This document shows positions 34,230 to 43,399 of a stretch of 64,000 nucleotides of DNA, piece after piece; positions within the stretch are counted from its first letter, which is position 1; the number at the start of each line of letters is the position of its first letter. The notes below the pieces were generated by a model. That model was not told the origin of the DNA, did not search any database, and worked only from the letters and a program-made list of their open reading frames with translations. Source of the DNA: Eshraghiella sp964414835 (GTDB lineage Bacteria > Bacillota > Clostridia > Lachnospirales > Lachnospiraceae); NCBI GenBank assembly GCA_964414835.1, contig CAYPWY010000005.1:1-64000 (forward strand), read 5' to 3'. The position numbers and the translations under genes were made by a program.

Positions 34230-35561
34230 TTAAAACTTGTAGAGATATTCATCAATCTCCCATTTGCTTACTGCCATTTTATAGGATTTCCACTCTTTTT
34301 TCTTGGCCTCTATATATTTCTCCGCAGTCTCCCTTCCGAGGAAATCCAATATATAATCGTCCTTCTCCATTTCCCTGACAGCATCATAAAGAGTATCAGG
34401 AAGACTTTCGATATGTCTTGCCTTTTTCTCTGCCTTACTCATCTCATATATATTCGCATCCACGCTGTCGCATACAGGAAGTTTATTCTTGATTCCGTCA
34501 AGACCTGCCATAAGGCATACAGCAAGTGCAAAATACGGATTCGCTGATGGGTCCGGGCATCTGAGCTCTATACGTGTTCCTTTGCCCCTTGCAGCAGGAA
34601 TCCTCACAAGAGGGCTTCTGTTTTTGGCTGACCATGCAATATATACAGGTGCCTCATAACCCGGTACAAGTCTCTTATATGAATTTACAAGAGGGTTGGT
34701 AATAGCTACAATACCGTTAATATGCTTCATTATTCCCGCAATAAAATGATATGCTGTCTCGCTGAGTCCGTTCTTGCCGTTTTCATCCGCAAAAACATTT
34801 ACTCCGTCTTTCTCAAGGGACATATTAATATGCATACCCGAACCGCACATATTAGGCTTAGGCTTAGGCATAAAAGTAGCATGAAGTCCGTGACGCTGTG
34901 CAATAGTCTTAACAGCAAGCTTAAAAGTCATAATTGAATCTGCCGTTCTGATTGCCTCTCCGTATTTAAAATCTATCTCATGCTGTGCAGGTGCACACTC
35001 ATGGTGTGATGCCTCAATTTCAAATCCCATGTCCTCAAGAGTCATAACCATGTCACGTCTGGCATTCTCTCCTAAATCATTAGGACCCAAATCAAAATAT
35101 CCGGCTCTATCCATTGAATCTGTTGTAGGAACTCCGTTCTCATCAACGTTGAACAGGAAAAACTCACACTCAGGACCTACGTTAAATTTATATCCAAGCT
35201 TAGCAGCCTCATCAACTGCTTTTCTTAATATATGTCTTGGGTCTCCCTCAAAAGGTGTACCGTCTGTTTTATATACATCACAGATAAGTCTTGCCACTTT
35301 GCCATGCTGCGGTCTCCATGGAAAGATAACAAAACTGTCAAGGTCAGGACGAAGATACATATCCGACTCTTCTATACGTGCAAAACCGTCAATTGACGAT
35401 CCGTCAAACATCATCTGGTTATCAAGTGCCTTATTAAGCTGGCTCCTTGGAATTGCAACGTTCTTGAGAATACCGAAAATATCGGTGAACTGAAGCCGTA
35501 TAAACTCAACGTCATTCTCCTCCACAAATCTGATTATGTCTTCCTTTGAATAATGCGCCAT
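34230..35561 (-). CDS. glnA: Glutamine synthetase, type I
   Basis: 443 residues, the GSI-alpha length. Makes glutamine from glutamate, ammonia and ATP; dodecamer. Motifs: MFDGSSIDGF, the ATP site KPNMCGSGMHINMS, and NRSPLVRIPAARGKGTRIELR. The adenylylation-loop tyrosine of GSI-beta is not apparent, fitting feedback control of the Gram-positive type. AAGGAGG site. First gene of glnA-ANTAR-dapF-dapL with a strong promoter. GOGAT genes are 15 kb away in the same window. Confidence 0.98.
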   Translation of the reverse strand: MAHYSKEDIIRFVEENDVEFIRLQFTDIFGILKNVAIPRSQLNKALDNQMMFDGSSIDGFARIEESDMYLRPDLDSFVIFPWRPQHGKVARLICDVYKTDGTPFEGDPRHILRKAVDEAAKLGYKFNVGPECEFFLFNVDENGVPTTDSMDRAGYFDLGPNDLGENARRDMVMTLEDMGFEIEASHHECAPAQHEIDFKYGEAIRTADSIMTFKLAVKTIAQRHGLHATFMPKPKPNMCGSGMHINMSLEKDGVNVFADENGKNGLSETAYHFIAGIMKHINGIVAITNPLVNSYKRLVPGYEAPVYIAWSAKNRSPLVRIPAARGKGTRIELRCPDPSANPYFALAVCLMAGLDGIKNKLPVCDSVDANIYEMSKAEKKARHIESLPDTLYDAVREMEKDDYILDFLGRETAEKYIEAKKKEWKSYKMAVSKWEIDEYLYKF

Positions 35562-35593
35562 TACAGCTACCTCCTTGTTTATCCTTAATGAGT

Positions 35594-35622
35594 ATGTTAT
35601 CAGTCACTATAAAATTTGTCAA
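35594..35622 (-). promoter_or_regulatory. Promoter for glnA
   Basis: Minus-strand consensus TTGACA (35617-35622), 17 bp, TAACAT (35594-35599); leader about 25-30 nt. No TnrA/GlnR-type inverted repeat (TGTNAN7TNACA) was recognised. Confidence 0.6.
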
Positions 35623-35672
35623 CTAAATGTGACGTTATAATTTATGAAGATTTTTCATTAATTAAATTGTAA

Positions 35673-35701
35673 TTGCATATTTTCCGCCAAAAATGTATAC
35701 T
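35673..35701 (+). promoter_or_regulatory. Promoter for the CapA-like lipoprotein gene
   Basis: TTGCAT (35673-35678), 17 bp, TATACT (35696-35701), about 22 nt before the GGAGG site. Confidence 0.6.
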
Positions 35702-35730
35702 GTATCATATCAGGGTTAGGAGGTATATCT

Positions 35731-36993
35731 ATGGAGAAGAAAGTATTATATACTATCACATCAATAATAATATCATTTATGCTGTGTGTTGGGGCACTTA
35801 CCGGTTGTTCTTCCAAGGACACTCAGGTTGATGCGCAGCCTACCGCCGTCCCAACGCTGGATGTTTCCGCAACTCCGTCCGGTTCTGTTGATGAAACAGA
35901 GTCGGCTGAACCTGTAATTGAATACATAGAACCTGTAACCGTAAGTCTGGTTGCCGTAGGCGATATGCTTATGCACACAAGCGCCAGCAATCCGGCACTT
36001 AAGGCTGACGGAAGCTACAACTATGATTATCTTTTTGACAATGTTAAGGATGTAATACAGAATGCGGATGTTGCTGTGGTCAACAATGAAGTTGTTATGG
36101 CAGGTAATGAAATAGGAAATATAGGTTACCCGACATTCAACGTAAGAACTGAGCTGGGTGATGCTGAGATTGCCGCAGGATTTGATGTTGCACTTCATGC
36201 TACAAACCACACAATGGACCAAGGGGCATACGGAATCCTCAACTGCCTTGAATACTGGAACAGCACACATCCCGACATGGCTGTGCTTGGTATCCACAAT
36301 TCGGCTGAGACAGCTTCCGATATATATGTCAGAGATGTAAACGGCATCAAAATTGCGATGCTTAACTATACATACGGTCTTAACGGCTTTGAGGTTCCTG
36401 CAGGTATGGAATACACCATAGACCTTATGACAGATTCTACCAAGGACAAAATTGCTTCTGACATAGCCAGAGCCAAGGAGCTTTCTGATTTTGTAGTCGT
36501 GTATCCTCACTGGGGAACCGAGTACAATCTCGGAATCGACGAAAGCCAGCAAAGCTGGGCTCAGTTTTTTGCAGATAACGGTGTAGACCTTGTAATCGGA
36601 ACACATCCTCATGTTGTGGAACCTGTTCAGTGGATAGACGGCGCTAACGGCAGCAAAACGCTGGTATACTATTCTCTTGGCAATTTTGTGTCCGTTCAAT
36701 ATTATAATTTCTCAATGCTTGGAGGCATGGCACGCATATCAATAACCAAAGATTCCGACAGTACATACATATCCGACTACGATATGGATTTTCTTGTGAC
36801 ACATTACACTGCCGGAAGAAGCGTAATAACCACCTACTTTTTGGATGATTACACAGATGAGCTTGCTTCACAGCACGCAATTCTTATTGAGCCTTCGGAT
36901 AAATATATGCAGGTTAATGAGAATTATCCGTTTAATGTTGAATCTCTTAAGGTAATTGCAAAATCCATCTGCCCGGAGCTTACTGACTATTAA
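35731..36993 (+). CDS. CapA-family metallophosphatase-like lipoprotein
   Basis: 420 residues. Lipoprotein signal with lipobox LTGC (Cys26), a Thr/Pro/Glu-rich linker, then a CapA/PgsA domain of the calcineurin-like metallophosphatase superfamily: VAVGDMLMHTSA, NNEVV, HATNHTMDQG, YPHWGTEYN and GTHPHVVEP are the metal-binding motifs in order. CapA proteins take part in poly-gamma-glutamate export in Bacillus, but no pgsB/C genes are here, so a general envelope hydrolase is as likely. Ends 20 nt from the convergent CLC gene. Confidence 0.92.
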   Translation: MEKKVLYTITSIIISFMLCVGALTGCSSKDTQVDAQPTAVPTLDVSATPSGSVDETESAEPVIEYIEPVTVSLVAVGDMLMHTSASNPALKADGSYNYDYLFDNVKDVIQNADVAVVNNEVVMAGNEIGNIGYPTFNVRTELGDAEIAAGFDVALHATNHTMDQGAYGILNCLEYWNSTHPDMAVLGIHNSAETASDIYVRDVNGIKIAMLNYTYGLNGFEVPAGMEYTIDLMTDSTKDKIASDIARAKELSDFVVVYPHWGTEYNLGIDESQQSWAQFFADNGVDLVIGTHPHVVEPVQWIDGANGSKTLVYYSLGNFVSVQYYNFSMLGGMARISITKDSDSTYISDYDMDFLVTHYTAGRSVITTYFLDDYTDELASQHAILIEPSDKYMQVNENYPFNVESLKVIAKSICPELTDY

Positions 36994-37013
36994 TATTCAC
37001 AAGATTAAAATTT

Positions 37014-38297
37014 TTATTTGTTTCCCGGATTATGTTCATTTCTGAGCAAAGGCTTATACTTTGAATACATTATTTTCTGACCCGAATATATGCCATAATA
37101 TCCGGATGACACAAAGCTTACCGCTGTCGCAATAAGTATATACGGAACACAGTCAAACCCAAACAGCTCAAAGCTTATAAGCATTGCAGAAACAGGGCAG
37201 TTTGTCACACCGCAGAAAACCGCTGTCATTCCCATTGCTGCACTTAGAGTCGGCGGCATTCCCACAATCTGCCCGAAAAGGCACCCAAAGGTTGCCCCCA
37301 CATAGAATGTAGGGACAATTTCTCCGCCCTTAAATCCGGCGCCCAGTGTCAGTGCAGTTAAAAACATTTTTAATATGAAGGAATAAGGCACAACCTCTCC
37401 TTCTATTACCGCCCTGTCTATAACATCAGTTCCGGCGCCGAAATAATCCGTTGTTCCAACAATTGCCGTAATTCCCACAAATACAAGTGCTGCCACAACA
37501 ACTCTCACAAACGGATTTTTAAAAAAGTGTTCCAGAAATTTCTTGACGTATTTCATCATAAGACAAAACAAAATGCTTAACAGTCCGCAAAGCAAAGCAA
37601 GTCCCAGACTTTTTACGGCTAATAAAACATCCATATCAGGAATATTCATAACAGGAAAGCTTTCCGGCGAAATTCCCATTGTTGCCGAAAAACGGCTGGC
37701 AACCAAAGCCGCCACAACACAAGGCAGCAGCGAAGAGTAATACATAATCCCAACCGTTGCTGCTTCTATTGCAAAGACTGCTGCCGCCATCGGGGTCCCG
37801 AACAGCGCGGCAAAAGCTGCGCTCATACCGCACATTATTACAACTTTTTTGTCTTTTTCGTCAAATTTAAAAATTTTACCGAACATATTTCCCAGGCTTC
37901 CCCCAAGCTGCAAAGCAGCGCCCTCACGTCCGGCAGAACCGCCAAATAAATGCGTTATTATTGTACTTACAAAAATAAGCGGCGCAACCTTAAACGGAAC
38001 CTCATCATTTTCCGAAATTGATGTCATGACAAGATTCGTTCCTTTATCCTTGTCAACCTTAAGAAGCTTATAAAAGCCGACTATTACCAATCCTCCTATC
38101 GGAAGCCCATAGACAATCCAGCTGTGATTGTTTCTGAGCTCTGTCACATGTGACAGGCAAAACGAAAATACTGTACTTACAGCCCCCACTAAAAGACCCA
38201 CAACCAATCCTATTACAATCCACTTGAATATTTTAAGAGCATATATCCCAAAATTCCTGCTCCTGTTGGTTATTATTTCTATAGATTTATTATTCAT
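37014..38297 (-). CDS. CLC-family anion transporter, likely fluoride/proton antiporter subtype
   Basis: 427 residues with about ten membrane spans. The external-gate glutamate motif is HLFGGSAGREGAALQLGGS. The chloride-type GSGIP motif is absent (the corresponding stretch is DKGTNLVMTSI), and the helix N region reads GAGFKGGEIVPTFYVGATFG. These variations are those of the CLC-F subgroup, which exports fluoride in exchange for protons. No fluoride riboswitch precedes it: the stretch between the start codon and the upstream gene is about 50 nt and filled by a hairpin. A CLC chloride transporter remains the alternative. Confidence 0.88.
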   Translation of the reverse strand: MNNKSIEIITNRSRNFGIYALKIFKWIVIGLVVGLLVGAVSTVFSFCLSHVTELRNNHSWIVYGLPIGGLVIVGFYKLLKVDKDKGTNLVMTSISENDEVPFKVAPLIFVSTIITHLFGGSAGREGAALQLGGSLGNMFGKIFKFDEKDKKVVIMCGMSAAFAALFGTPMAAAVFAIEAATVGIMYYSSLLPCVVAALVASRFSATMGISPESFPVMNIPDMDVLLAVKSLGLALLCGLLSILFCLMMKYVKKFLEHFFKNPFVRVVVAALVFVGITAIVGTTDYFGAGTDVIDRAVIEGEVVPYSFILKMFLTALTLGAGFKGGEIVPTFYVGATFGCLFGQIVGMPPTLSAAMGMTAVFCGVTNCPVSAMLISFELFGFDCVPYILIATAVSFVSSGYYGIYSGQKIMYSKYKPLLRNEHNPGNK

Positions 38298-38314
38298 ACC
38301 TTTGCCTTACTAAT

Positions 38315-38342
38315 ACAGGGGAAGCCCTTAAGCCTCCCCTGT
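38315..38342 (-). terminator. Hairpin after the Gly/Pro-rich membrane protein gene
   Basis: ACAGGGGA (38315-38322) pairs with TCCCCTGT (38335-38342), with extra GC pairs inside. No T-run follows on the minus strand, so it may act as a weak terminator or an mRNA 3'-end stabiliser between this gene and the CLC gene. Confidence 0.5.
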
Positions 38343-38347
38343 GAATG

Positions 38348-39448
38348 TTAATTATTATTGTCGTATTTGTTCTTCAAATCATCTACCGAATCGGTTCCAA
38401 AAGTTTCCAGAGGCTTGTCAAGCATACGTTCCAAGTCTTCCTGCTCCTTATTCTTTTGTGCTGCCCTTGCTTTCCACCATCTGATAAGAAGGATTATTAT
38501 TATTACAACTGCAATAATTGCAACAATAATTATAACAACATATCTGAGATGGATAGGTCCTTTCATTATTGACTTGCCTGCTGCAGAAAATGTCTTTGCA
38601 AACAGCTCATCCACATCAAGAGATGTATCAGTATAATAGTGTTCAAAATTAGACTCAAGTATATCCTTGGCATTTTCATCCATTACAGTCTCGGTAGCTT
38701 TGCCGACTATATACTGCCATGTACCGTCCATCCAATCAGGACTGTCATTCTCACAAGCAAAATAGCAGAACAACAGGTGACCTTCATCAGTGAACAACTC
38801 ATCATAAAGAGACTCTATGTAGTCTGTACGGGCATCATCATTGTCTTCAACAACGCCATATTCTACAAGACAAATGTATGGCTGAACGCCTGTGTACTGA
38901 TAAAAATCCTCCAGTCCGTTTATAAGCGTGCTGTTATTTTTACCAATCCAGCCAAGCTGGTCATCATACCATTCATTGACATAATTGACATAGGAACTGT
39001 CAAGCTTCTCACGCTTGGTATCACTCTTGGTCGTTCCGCTCAATCCGCTGAAAATATTTCTTCCTGCCATACCCATAAAGGCTGTAATAAGAACCATTAT
39101 CAGTATAATTAATGCCAATGCACCTACACATCCGCCGCCTCTTCTGACAGGTCTTGTGTATGTACGGTAATATCTTCCCCTTGGCGGCGGTGGCGGCGCT
39201 CCATAACGTCCCCTTGGCGGTGGTGGCGGCGGTGCTCCATAATGTCCGCCTCGTGGGGGCGGTGATGCTCCTAAACCTCTTCCGCCGCTTCCTGTATGAA
39301 CAGAACCGCCTCTTCCCGGCGATGAGAAACCACGCCCTCCAAAGCTTCCGCTTCCTCCTGAACGTGACGTGCTGCGGCTTCCTCCTGAATGTCCGCCTCC
39401 TGAGCTTCTTCCTGATGAATGGCTTCCGCCACCTCCTCCTCTTGCCAT
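38348..39448 (-). CDS. Two-span membrane protein with Gly/Ser- and Pro-rich N-terminus, TPM-like middle domain
   Basis: 366 residues from the ATG at 39448, chosen because a GGAGG lies 8 nt upstream. Residues 2-65 are Gly/Ser/Arg repeats, 66-95 contain two runs of five to six prolines each followed by RGRY, span 1 is about 109-127, span 2 about 303-322, and a charged tail of about 44 residues follows. Between the spans a domain of about 170 residues (EDFYQYTGVQPYICLVEYG ... LLFCYFACEN ... ESNFEHYYTDTSLDVDELFAKTF) resembles TPM domains by pattern. The disordered N-terminus is probably cytoplasmic. Function unknown. Confidence 0.78.
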   Translation of the reverse strand: MARGGGGGSHSSGRSSGGGHSGGSRSTSRSGGSGSFGGRGFSSPGRGGSVHTGSGGRGLGASPPPRGGHYGAPPPPPPRGRYGAPPPPPRGRYYRTYTRPVRRGGGCVGALALIILIMVLITAFMGMAGRNIFSGLSGTTKSDTKREKLDSSYVNYVNEWYDDQLGWIGKNNSTLINGLEDFYQYTGVQPYICLVEYGVVEDNDDARTDYIESLYDELFTDEGHLLFCYFACENDSPDWMDGTWQYIVGKATETVMDENAKDILESNFEHYYTDTSLDVDELFAKTFSAAGKSIMKGPIHLRYVVIIIVAIIAVVIIIILLIRWWKARAAQKNKEQEDLERMLDKPLETFGTDSVDDLKNKYDNNN

Positions 39449-39469
39449 AAACATTTCCTCCATTAATCT

Positions 39470-40759
39470 CTATTTTTTCATATATTTTTCTTCAAATATC
39501 TCATACGAAAGCGGTTTATCATGAAGATACCCTTGTACCGCATTGCATCCGCACTCATAAACTATTTTTTCCTCTTCATGGCTCTCTATTCCTTCGCAGA
39601 TAACCTCAAACTTAATGTCCTTAAAGGTGTTCATAAGATTTTTCATAATCTTACGTCCGGAATCAACGCCAAGGCTGTTAAGCACAAATCCCCTGTCAAA
39701 TTTAATGACATCAACAGGCACCGTACCAAGCATATATAATGAATTATAGCCTGAACCGAAATCATCCATACTTATTCTGTATCCACGATTTCTCAGAAAC
39801 TCTATCTGCCTGTTAATTTCGGTGAAGTTTTCACAAAAAATAGTCTCTGTAAGCTCAAATTCAAAGTATTTGGCCGGCACTCCTGATTTACAAACCGCAT
39901 CGTCAATCTTTCGGATAAAACCTGACTCCCAAAAATCCATTCTGGACAGATTCATAGATATAGTTGTCAGCTGGTAGCCTTTATCCATCCAATTCTTCTG
40001 AAGCTCGATAATTTTCATTATCACATAATTGTCAAGTCTGGCTATAAGACCCGTATTTTCAAGTGTATCTATATACGATGAAGGTGAAACTATATTGCCG
40101 TCACAATCCATAATTCTTGATAATGCCTCGCCGCCGATAAGCTTCTGTTCATCTATTGAAAACTTAGGCTGAATATATACCTTAATTCTGTCATTGTCAA
40201 GAGCAGAAAAAAACATTGGTATAACGCCTGCCTCAGTCTGCGTACGCATAGCCATATCATCGGAAAACATTGCAATCGTTTCGGCATAATTCGCCTTGAT
40301 GCTTCTTCTGGCGTACTGCGCCTTATCTATCATAGAATTAACATCCTCATTGGAATCATCAACAACATATGCACCCATATATACTCTTATCCGCGCCAAT
40401 GGAAATTCCTGATTAACCTCATCACTAAACTGACGGTTCACACTGTCATATTCTATTTTTAAGTCCTGAACATCCCTGTATCCTGCCTCTATAAGCATAA
40501 TTATATGGTCAACGTAAATTCTTCCTGCCAGAACACAATCAGAGTTCATATGACAGTATCTATAGACGCAACGTTCTATAAGCTTATCCCCTGCGTCAAA
40601 GCCGTACATCTGATTAAAATATTTAAAGTTGCTTATATCCAGAGACATTATAACCGGAGCCTTCATCTCATTGCGCATAAGCACTCCTGCTTTCTGCTTA
40701 AAATATTCCATATATGGTAATTTGGTAAGTGTCTCTGTAGCTGTTTTTTCCACCCGCAT
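39470..40759 (-). CDS. EAL-domain c-di-GMP phosphodiesterase with degenerate GGDEF domain
   Basis: 429 residues from the ATG at 40759 (GAGG 8 nt upstream). The first about 180 residues form a GGDEF fold whose active-site loop is lost (AGRIYVDHIIML in place of GRxGGDEFxxLL). The EAL domain keeps the catalytic set: GGEALSR, ELTETIF, SMDDFGSGYNSL, IKFDRGF, CEGIES and QGYLHDKPL. No membrane span, so a soluble enzyme hydrolysing c-di-GMP to pGpG; the dead GGDEF may bind GTP as regulator. Gene lies 21 nt upstream of the Gly/Pro-rich membrane protein gene. Confidence 0.92.
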   Translation of the reverse strand: MRVEKTATETLTKLPYMEYFKQKAGVLMRNEMKAPVIMSLDISNFKYFNQMYGFDAGDKLIERCVYRYCHMNSDCVLAGRIYVDHIIMLIEAGYRDVQDLKIEYDSVNRQFSDEVNQEFPLARIRVYMGAYVVDDSNEDVNSMIDKAQYARRSIKANYAETIAMFSDDMAMRTQTEAGVIPMFFSALDNDRIKVYIQPKFSIDEQKLIGGEALSRIMDCDGNIVSPSSYIDTLENTGLIARLDNYVIMKIIELQKNWMDKGYQLTTISMNLSRMDFWESGFIRKIDDAVCKSGVPAKYFEFELTETIFCENFTEINRQIEFLRNRGYRISMDDFGSGYNSLYMLGTVPVDVIKFDRGFVLNSLGVDSGRKIMKNLMNTFKDIKFEVICEGIESHEEEKIVYECGCNAVQGYLHDKPLSYEIFEEKYMKK

Positions 40760-40809
40760 AGTAATACCTCTAAATTTGTGTAATAGAAAATGATGTAACT
40801 CCAATATAC

Positions 40810-40838
40810 ATTTTACCACATTTTTCTAATTAAGTCTA
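40810..40838 (-). promoter_or_regulatory. Possible promoter for the EAL gene
   Basis: Minus-strand TAGACT (40833-40838), 17 bp, TAAAAT (40810-40815), directly after the TraX stop codon. Confidence 0.4.
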
Positions 40839-41525
40839 TTAAAAGATTTGGATAAACATCCTGATTAAACCCAACACCAGAAGATGTGCAGGATAAAAAA
40901 TATACGGCACACAACGTGGCATTTTGCCCTTTTGTCCATCATGCATGTGAATAGGAATAAGTGAAAGCGGAGCTGCAATTCCTATAACGCTTCCGCCCAC
41001 AGCCATAACAATGCCTGATGCCGTATACATTATCGCCTGATGACTCCTTGCATAATAAAATATAAGAATAAGCAATATGCATTTCCATGAATAATCAAGT
41101 CCAAGCACATAGCTTACAGCCATAGCCCACAATGTAATTATAACTGCAAAAGGTATATAGCCTGTATTTTTTTCGTAAAGCTTTTTAGATGCCCACAGCA
41201 CAAACAATGCCAAGGCAAAAGTAAACAGTATATTATTATACTTAAAGCACCATAGCTTTCCGAAAATTGCTATATTATACGGGATTTCCGATATAAGCGC
41301 AGTCCCCAGCAATCTTGCTTCGTATTTTGCCACTGAACGTGTGTATATGAAGCCCTGCACTATAAAATAGGCAAAAACCGGAAATGACAGCCGCCCGATA
41401 CCACGCATAATCCAATATGCCCATTCAGGCAGTCCAAGGCTGAAAAACACTATTGCACAATGGTCAATCAGCATCGTTGCCATGCCTATTATTTTAAGCA
41501 CATCAGAATTAACAATTTTTCTCAT
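40839..41525 (-). CDS. TraX-family integral membrane protein
   Basis: 228 residues with about seven hydrophobic spans. The start (LKIIGMATMLIDHCAIVFF) and IGRLSFPVFAYFIVQGFIYTRS, followed by RLLGTALISEIPYNI, are the TraX signature. The family is named for F-pilin N-acetylation, but chromosomal Firmicutes members occur without conjugation genes and their role is unknown, perhaps acyl transfer. No transfer genes are nearby. Divergent from the PHP gene. Confidence 0.88.
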   Translation of the reverse strand: MRKIVNSDVLKIIGMATMLIDHCAIVFFSLGLPEWAYWIMRGIGRLSFPVFAYFIVQGFIYTRSVAKYEARLLGTALISEIPYNIAIFGKLWCFKYNNILFTFALALFVLWASKKLYEKNTGYIPFAVIITLWAMAVSYVLGLDYSWKCILLILIFYYARSHQAIMYTASGIVMAVGGSVIGIAAPLSLIPIHMHDGQKGKMPRCVPYIFYPAHLLVLGLIRMFIQIF

Positions 41526-41665
41526 ACGGCCATTATCCTCTCTGTATAATTATTGAAATTTTATCATAAAAGCTGACAACTTTACAGATAAATTTAAAAA
41601 AATGTGCTATACTGTGACTATACTATTAATACTATGATTATGTCATTATGTGGAGGATTTTAATA

Positions 41666-42418
41666 ATGTTTAGATATGAGACCCATCTTCATACATACGA
41701 GGCGAGCCTGTGTGCTTCCTCCAAAGCATGTGAGTATCCGCAATATTATAAAGATATGGGATATGACGGAATATTTGTCACAGATCATTTTTTTAACGGC
41801 AACTGCCGTATTCCCCAATATGAAAGCTGGGAACAGCGGGTGAATGAATTTTGCAAAGGATACGAAAACGCCAAGGCTGCCGGCGATGCTATAGGTTTCC
41901 CTGTTTTTTTCGGATGGGAGGCTAATTTTGAAGGTGATGAATTTCTGATATACGGTCTTGACAAGCAGTGGCTTCTTGCACACCCCCATATACTTTCTTA
42001 CAGCAGAAGCAAACAGTATGATATTGTACATGCTGACGGCGGTCTGGTAGTTCAGGCACACCCCTTCAGAGAGCGCGGTTACTTAAATTCAATCCATCTT
42101 AACCCCGAAAACTGTGACGCTATGGAAGCCTATAATGCTTTTAATGAAACTTATCATAACAACAATGCCGAATTATATTGCAGGGAGAAGGGCATTTTTA
42201 TGACAGCCGGCTCAGACATCCACAAGACAGGCACACTTCCAGTGGGCGGTCATTATGGAATGGGCTTTGAACATCCTATAAACTGTGCCCAGGATTATGT
42301 TAAAGCAATCCTTAACCATGAGGGCTCTATGCTTGTGCCGGACAGTCTCAGAACTCTTCCCGCTAAAATACACACAAAACTTCCTGTGTATGTAAACACA
42401 AGAGCAGATGATATGTAA
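41666..42418 (+). CDS. PHP-domain metal-dependent phosphoesterase-like protein
   Basis: 250 residues from the ATG at 41666 (GGAGG 9 nt upstream). PHP motifs in order: THLHT (residues 6-10), FVTDHFF, the acidic WEANFEG, VQAHPFRE and a final GSDIHK. These are the expected metal ligands, so it should be active, unlike the CpsB-like protein at 8.7-9.5 kb. No polymerase or other fused domain. Substrate unknown; a small phosphoester is likely. Confidence 0.88.
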   Translation: MFRYETHLHTYEASLCASSKACEYPQYYKDMGYDGIFVTDHFFNGNCRIPQYESWEQRVNEFCKGYENAKAAGDAIGFPVFFGWEANFEGDEFLIYGLDKQWLLAHPHILSYSRSKQYDIVHADGGLVVQAHPFRERGYLNSIHLNPENCDAMEAYNAFNETYHNNNAELYCREKGIFMTAGSDIHKTGTLPVGGHYGMGFEHPINCAQDYVKAILNHEGSMLVPDSLRTLPAKIHTKLPVYVNTRADDM

Positions 42419-42434
42419 ATTTCATAAGCACAAC

Positions 42435-42470
42435 AAAAAAAGCAGAAGCCGGTTGCATTCCGGCTTCTGC
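42435..42470 (-). terminator. Intrinsic terminator of degV
   Basis: Perfect 11-bp stem GCAGAAGCCGG (42442-42452) / CCGGCTTCTGC (42460-42470), loop TTGCATT, with seven T after it on the minus strand (42441-42435). Also lies 17 nt after the plus-strand PHP gene. Confidence 0.88.
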
Positions 42471-42486
42471 CATTAACACTAAAATA

Positions 42487-43356
42487 TTATTTATCTTTTC
42501 CGTAATGAATAAGCGATAACATATCAGGGCCTGTGTGAGCTCCTATAATAGGACTTAACATGGTTATTCTGATTGTCAGGTCAGGGTACTTCTCAAGAAG
42601 CATAGCTTTAAGTGTATCGGCGTCATCAACACAATCTGCACAGCTTATGTACACAGTATTACTGATTGACGGGTCATAATTGCTTTCAAATCTCTCAATA
42701 AGCCCCTTGAATGCCATCTTGTTACCACGTTTTTTATCAACGGTCTCAAGCTTTCCATTATTATCAATCCTGAGAATCGGTTTAATATTAAGCGCCGTTC
42801 CCACAACAGCCGTGGCTGCTGATACTCTTCCTCCACGCTTAAGATACATCAAATCCTCAACCTTGAACCAGTAATGCACTTTACCTGTATGTTCTCTCAA
42901 CCATGCGGCATTGTCCTCAAGGCTCATACCTGCCTCCATGTTGGCAAAAGCAGACTCAATTAAAAGTCCCATACCTCCTGTAGCTCCATATGAATCCACT
43001 ACTTCAATATGTGCTTCTGGGTAATCTTCCTTGATATTCTGTACAGCCAGAAGCGCCGACTCGTATGTATTGCTGAGTCCGCTTGATAATGACAGATACA
43101 ATATCGCATTGCCTTCCTCAACAAGCGGTCCGAAAATATCCATATAATGTGTAGGTGTTATCTGGCTGGTCTGTGTCTTAATCTTCTGCCTCAGCTTCTC
43201 ATAAAAATTGTGCATCATTTCATCACTTTCAGGTCTGTCACAGTGAAATGTCTCCTCGCCAAGAATATACTCCATAGGAATATATCTTAAATCGTGGCTG
43301 GCGGCAAAATCTTTATCTATGTCCAAAGACACATCTGAAAAAATCAAATAGCTCAT
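42487..43356 (-). CDS. DegV-family fatty-acid-binding protein
   Basis: 289 residues from the ATG at 43356 (CGGAGGATAACA site; family start SYLIFSDVSLDI). Two-domain DegV fold binding a fatty acid; in Firmicutes FakB proteins of this family present fatty acid to the kinase FakA. Typical motifs are TSQITPTHYMD, ILYLSLSSGLSNTYESA, EVVDSYGATGGMGLLI and RGGRVSAATAVVG with KPILRIDNNGKL. The promoter is preceded by a perfect 20-bp tandem duplication. Confidence 0.92.
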   Translation of the reverse strand: MSYLIFSDVSLDIDKDFAASHDLRYIPMEYILGEETFHCDRPESDEMMHNFYEKLRQKIKTQTSQITPTHYMDIFGPLVEEGNAILYLSLSSGLSNTYESALLAVQNIKEDYPEAHIEVVDSYGATGGMGLLIESAFANMEAGMSLEDNAAWLREHTGKVHYWFKVEDLMYLKRGGRVSAATAVVGTALNIKPILRIDNNGKLETVDKKRGNKMAFKGLIERFESNYDPSISNTVYISCADCVDDADTLKAMLLEKYPDLTIRITMLSPIIGAHTGPDMLSLIHYGKDK

Positions 43357-43399
43357 TGTTATCCTCCGAATAATTAATATCGGCAACTGCCGTAACCAC

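Noticed and set aside
35773..36699. A long minus-strand open frame (308 codons) opposite the CapA-like gene
   Set aside because: It is antisense to a clear lipoprotein with all metal motifs, has a Cys/His-rich composition typical of shadow frames and no ribosome binding site.
37980..38347. Fluoride riboswitch for the CLC gene
   Set aside because: Only about 50 nt separate the CLC start from the upstream stop codon and they contain a simple hairpin, not the riboswitch consensus.
40839..41525. TraX as evidence of a conjugative element
   Set aside because: No relaxase, type IV secretion, integrase or oriT-like sequence is nearby; chromosomal TraX proteins are common in Clostridia.
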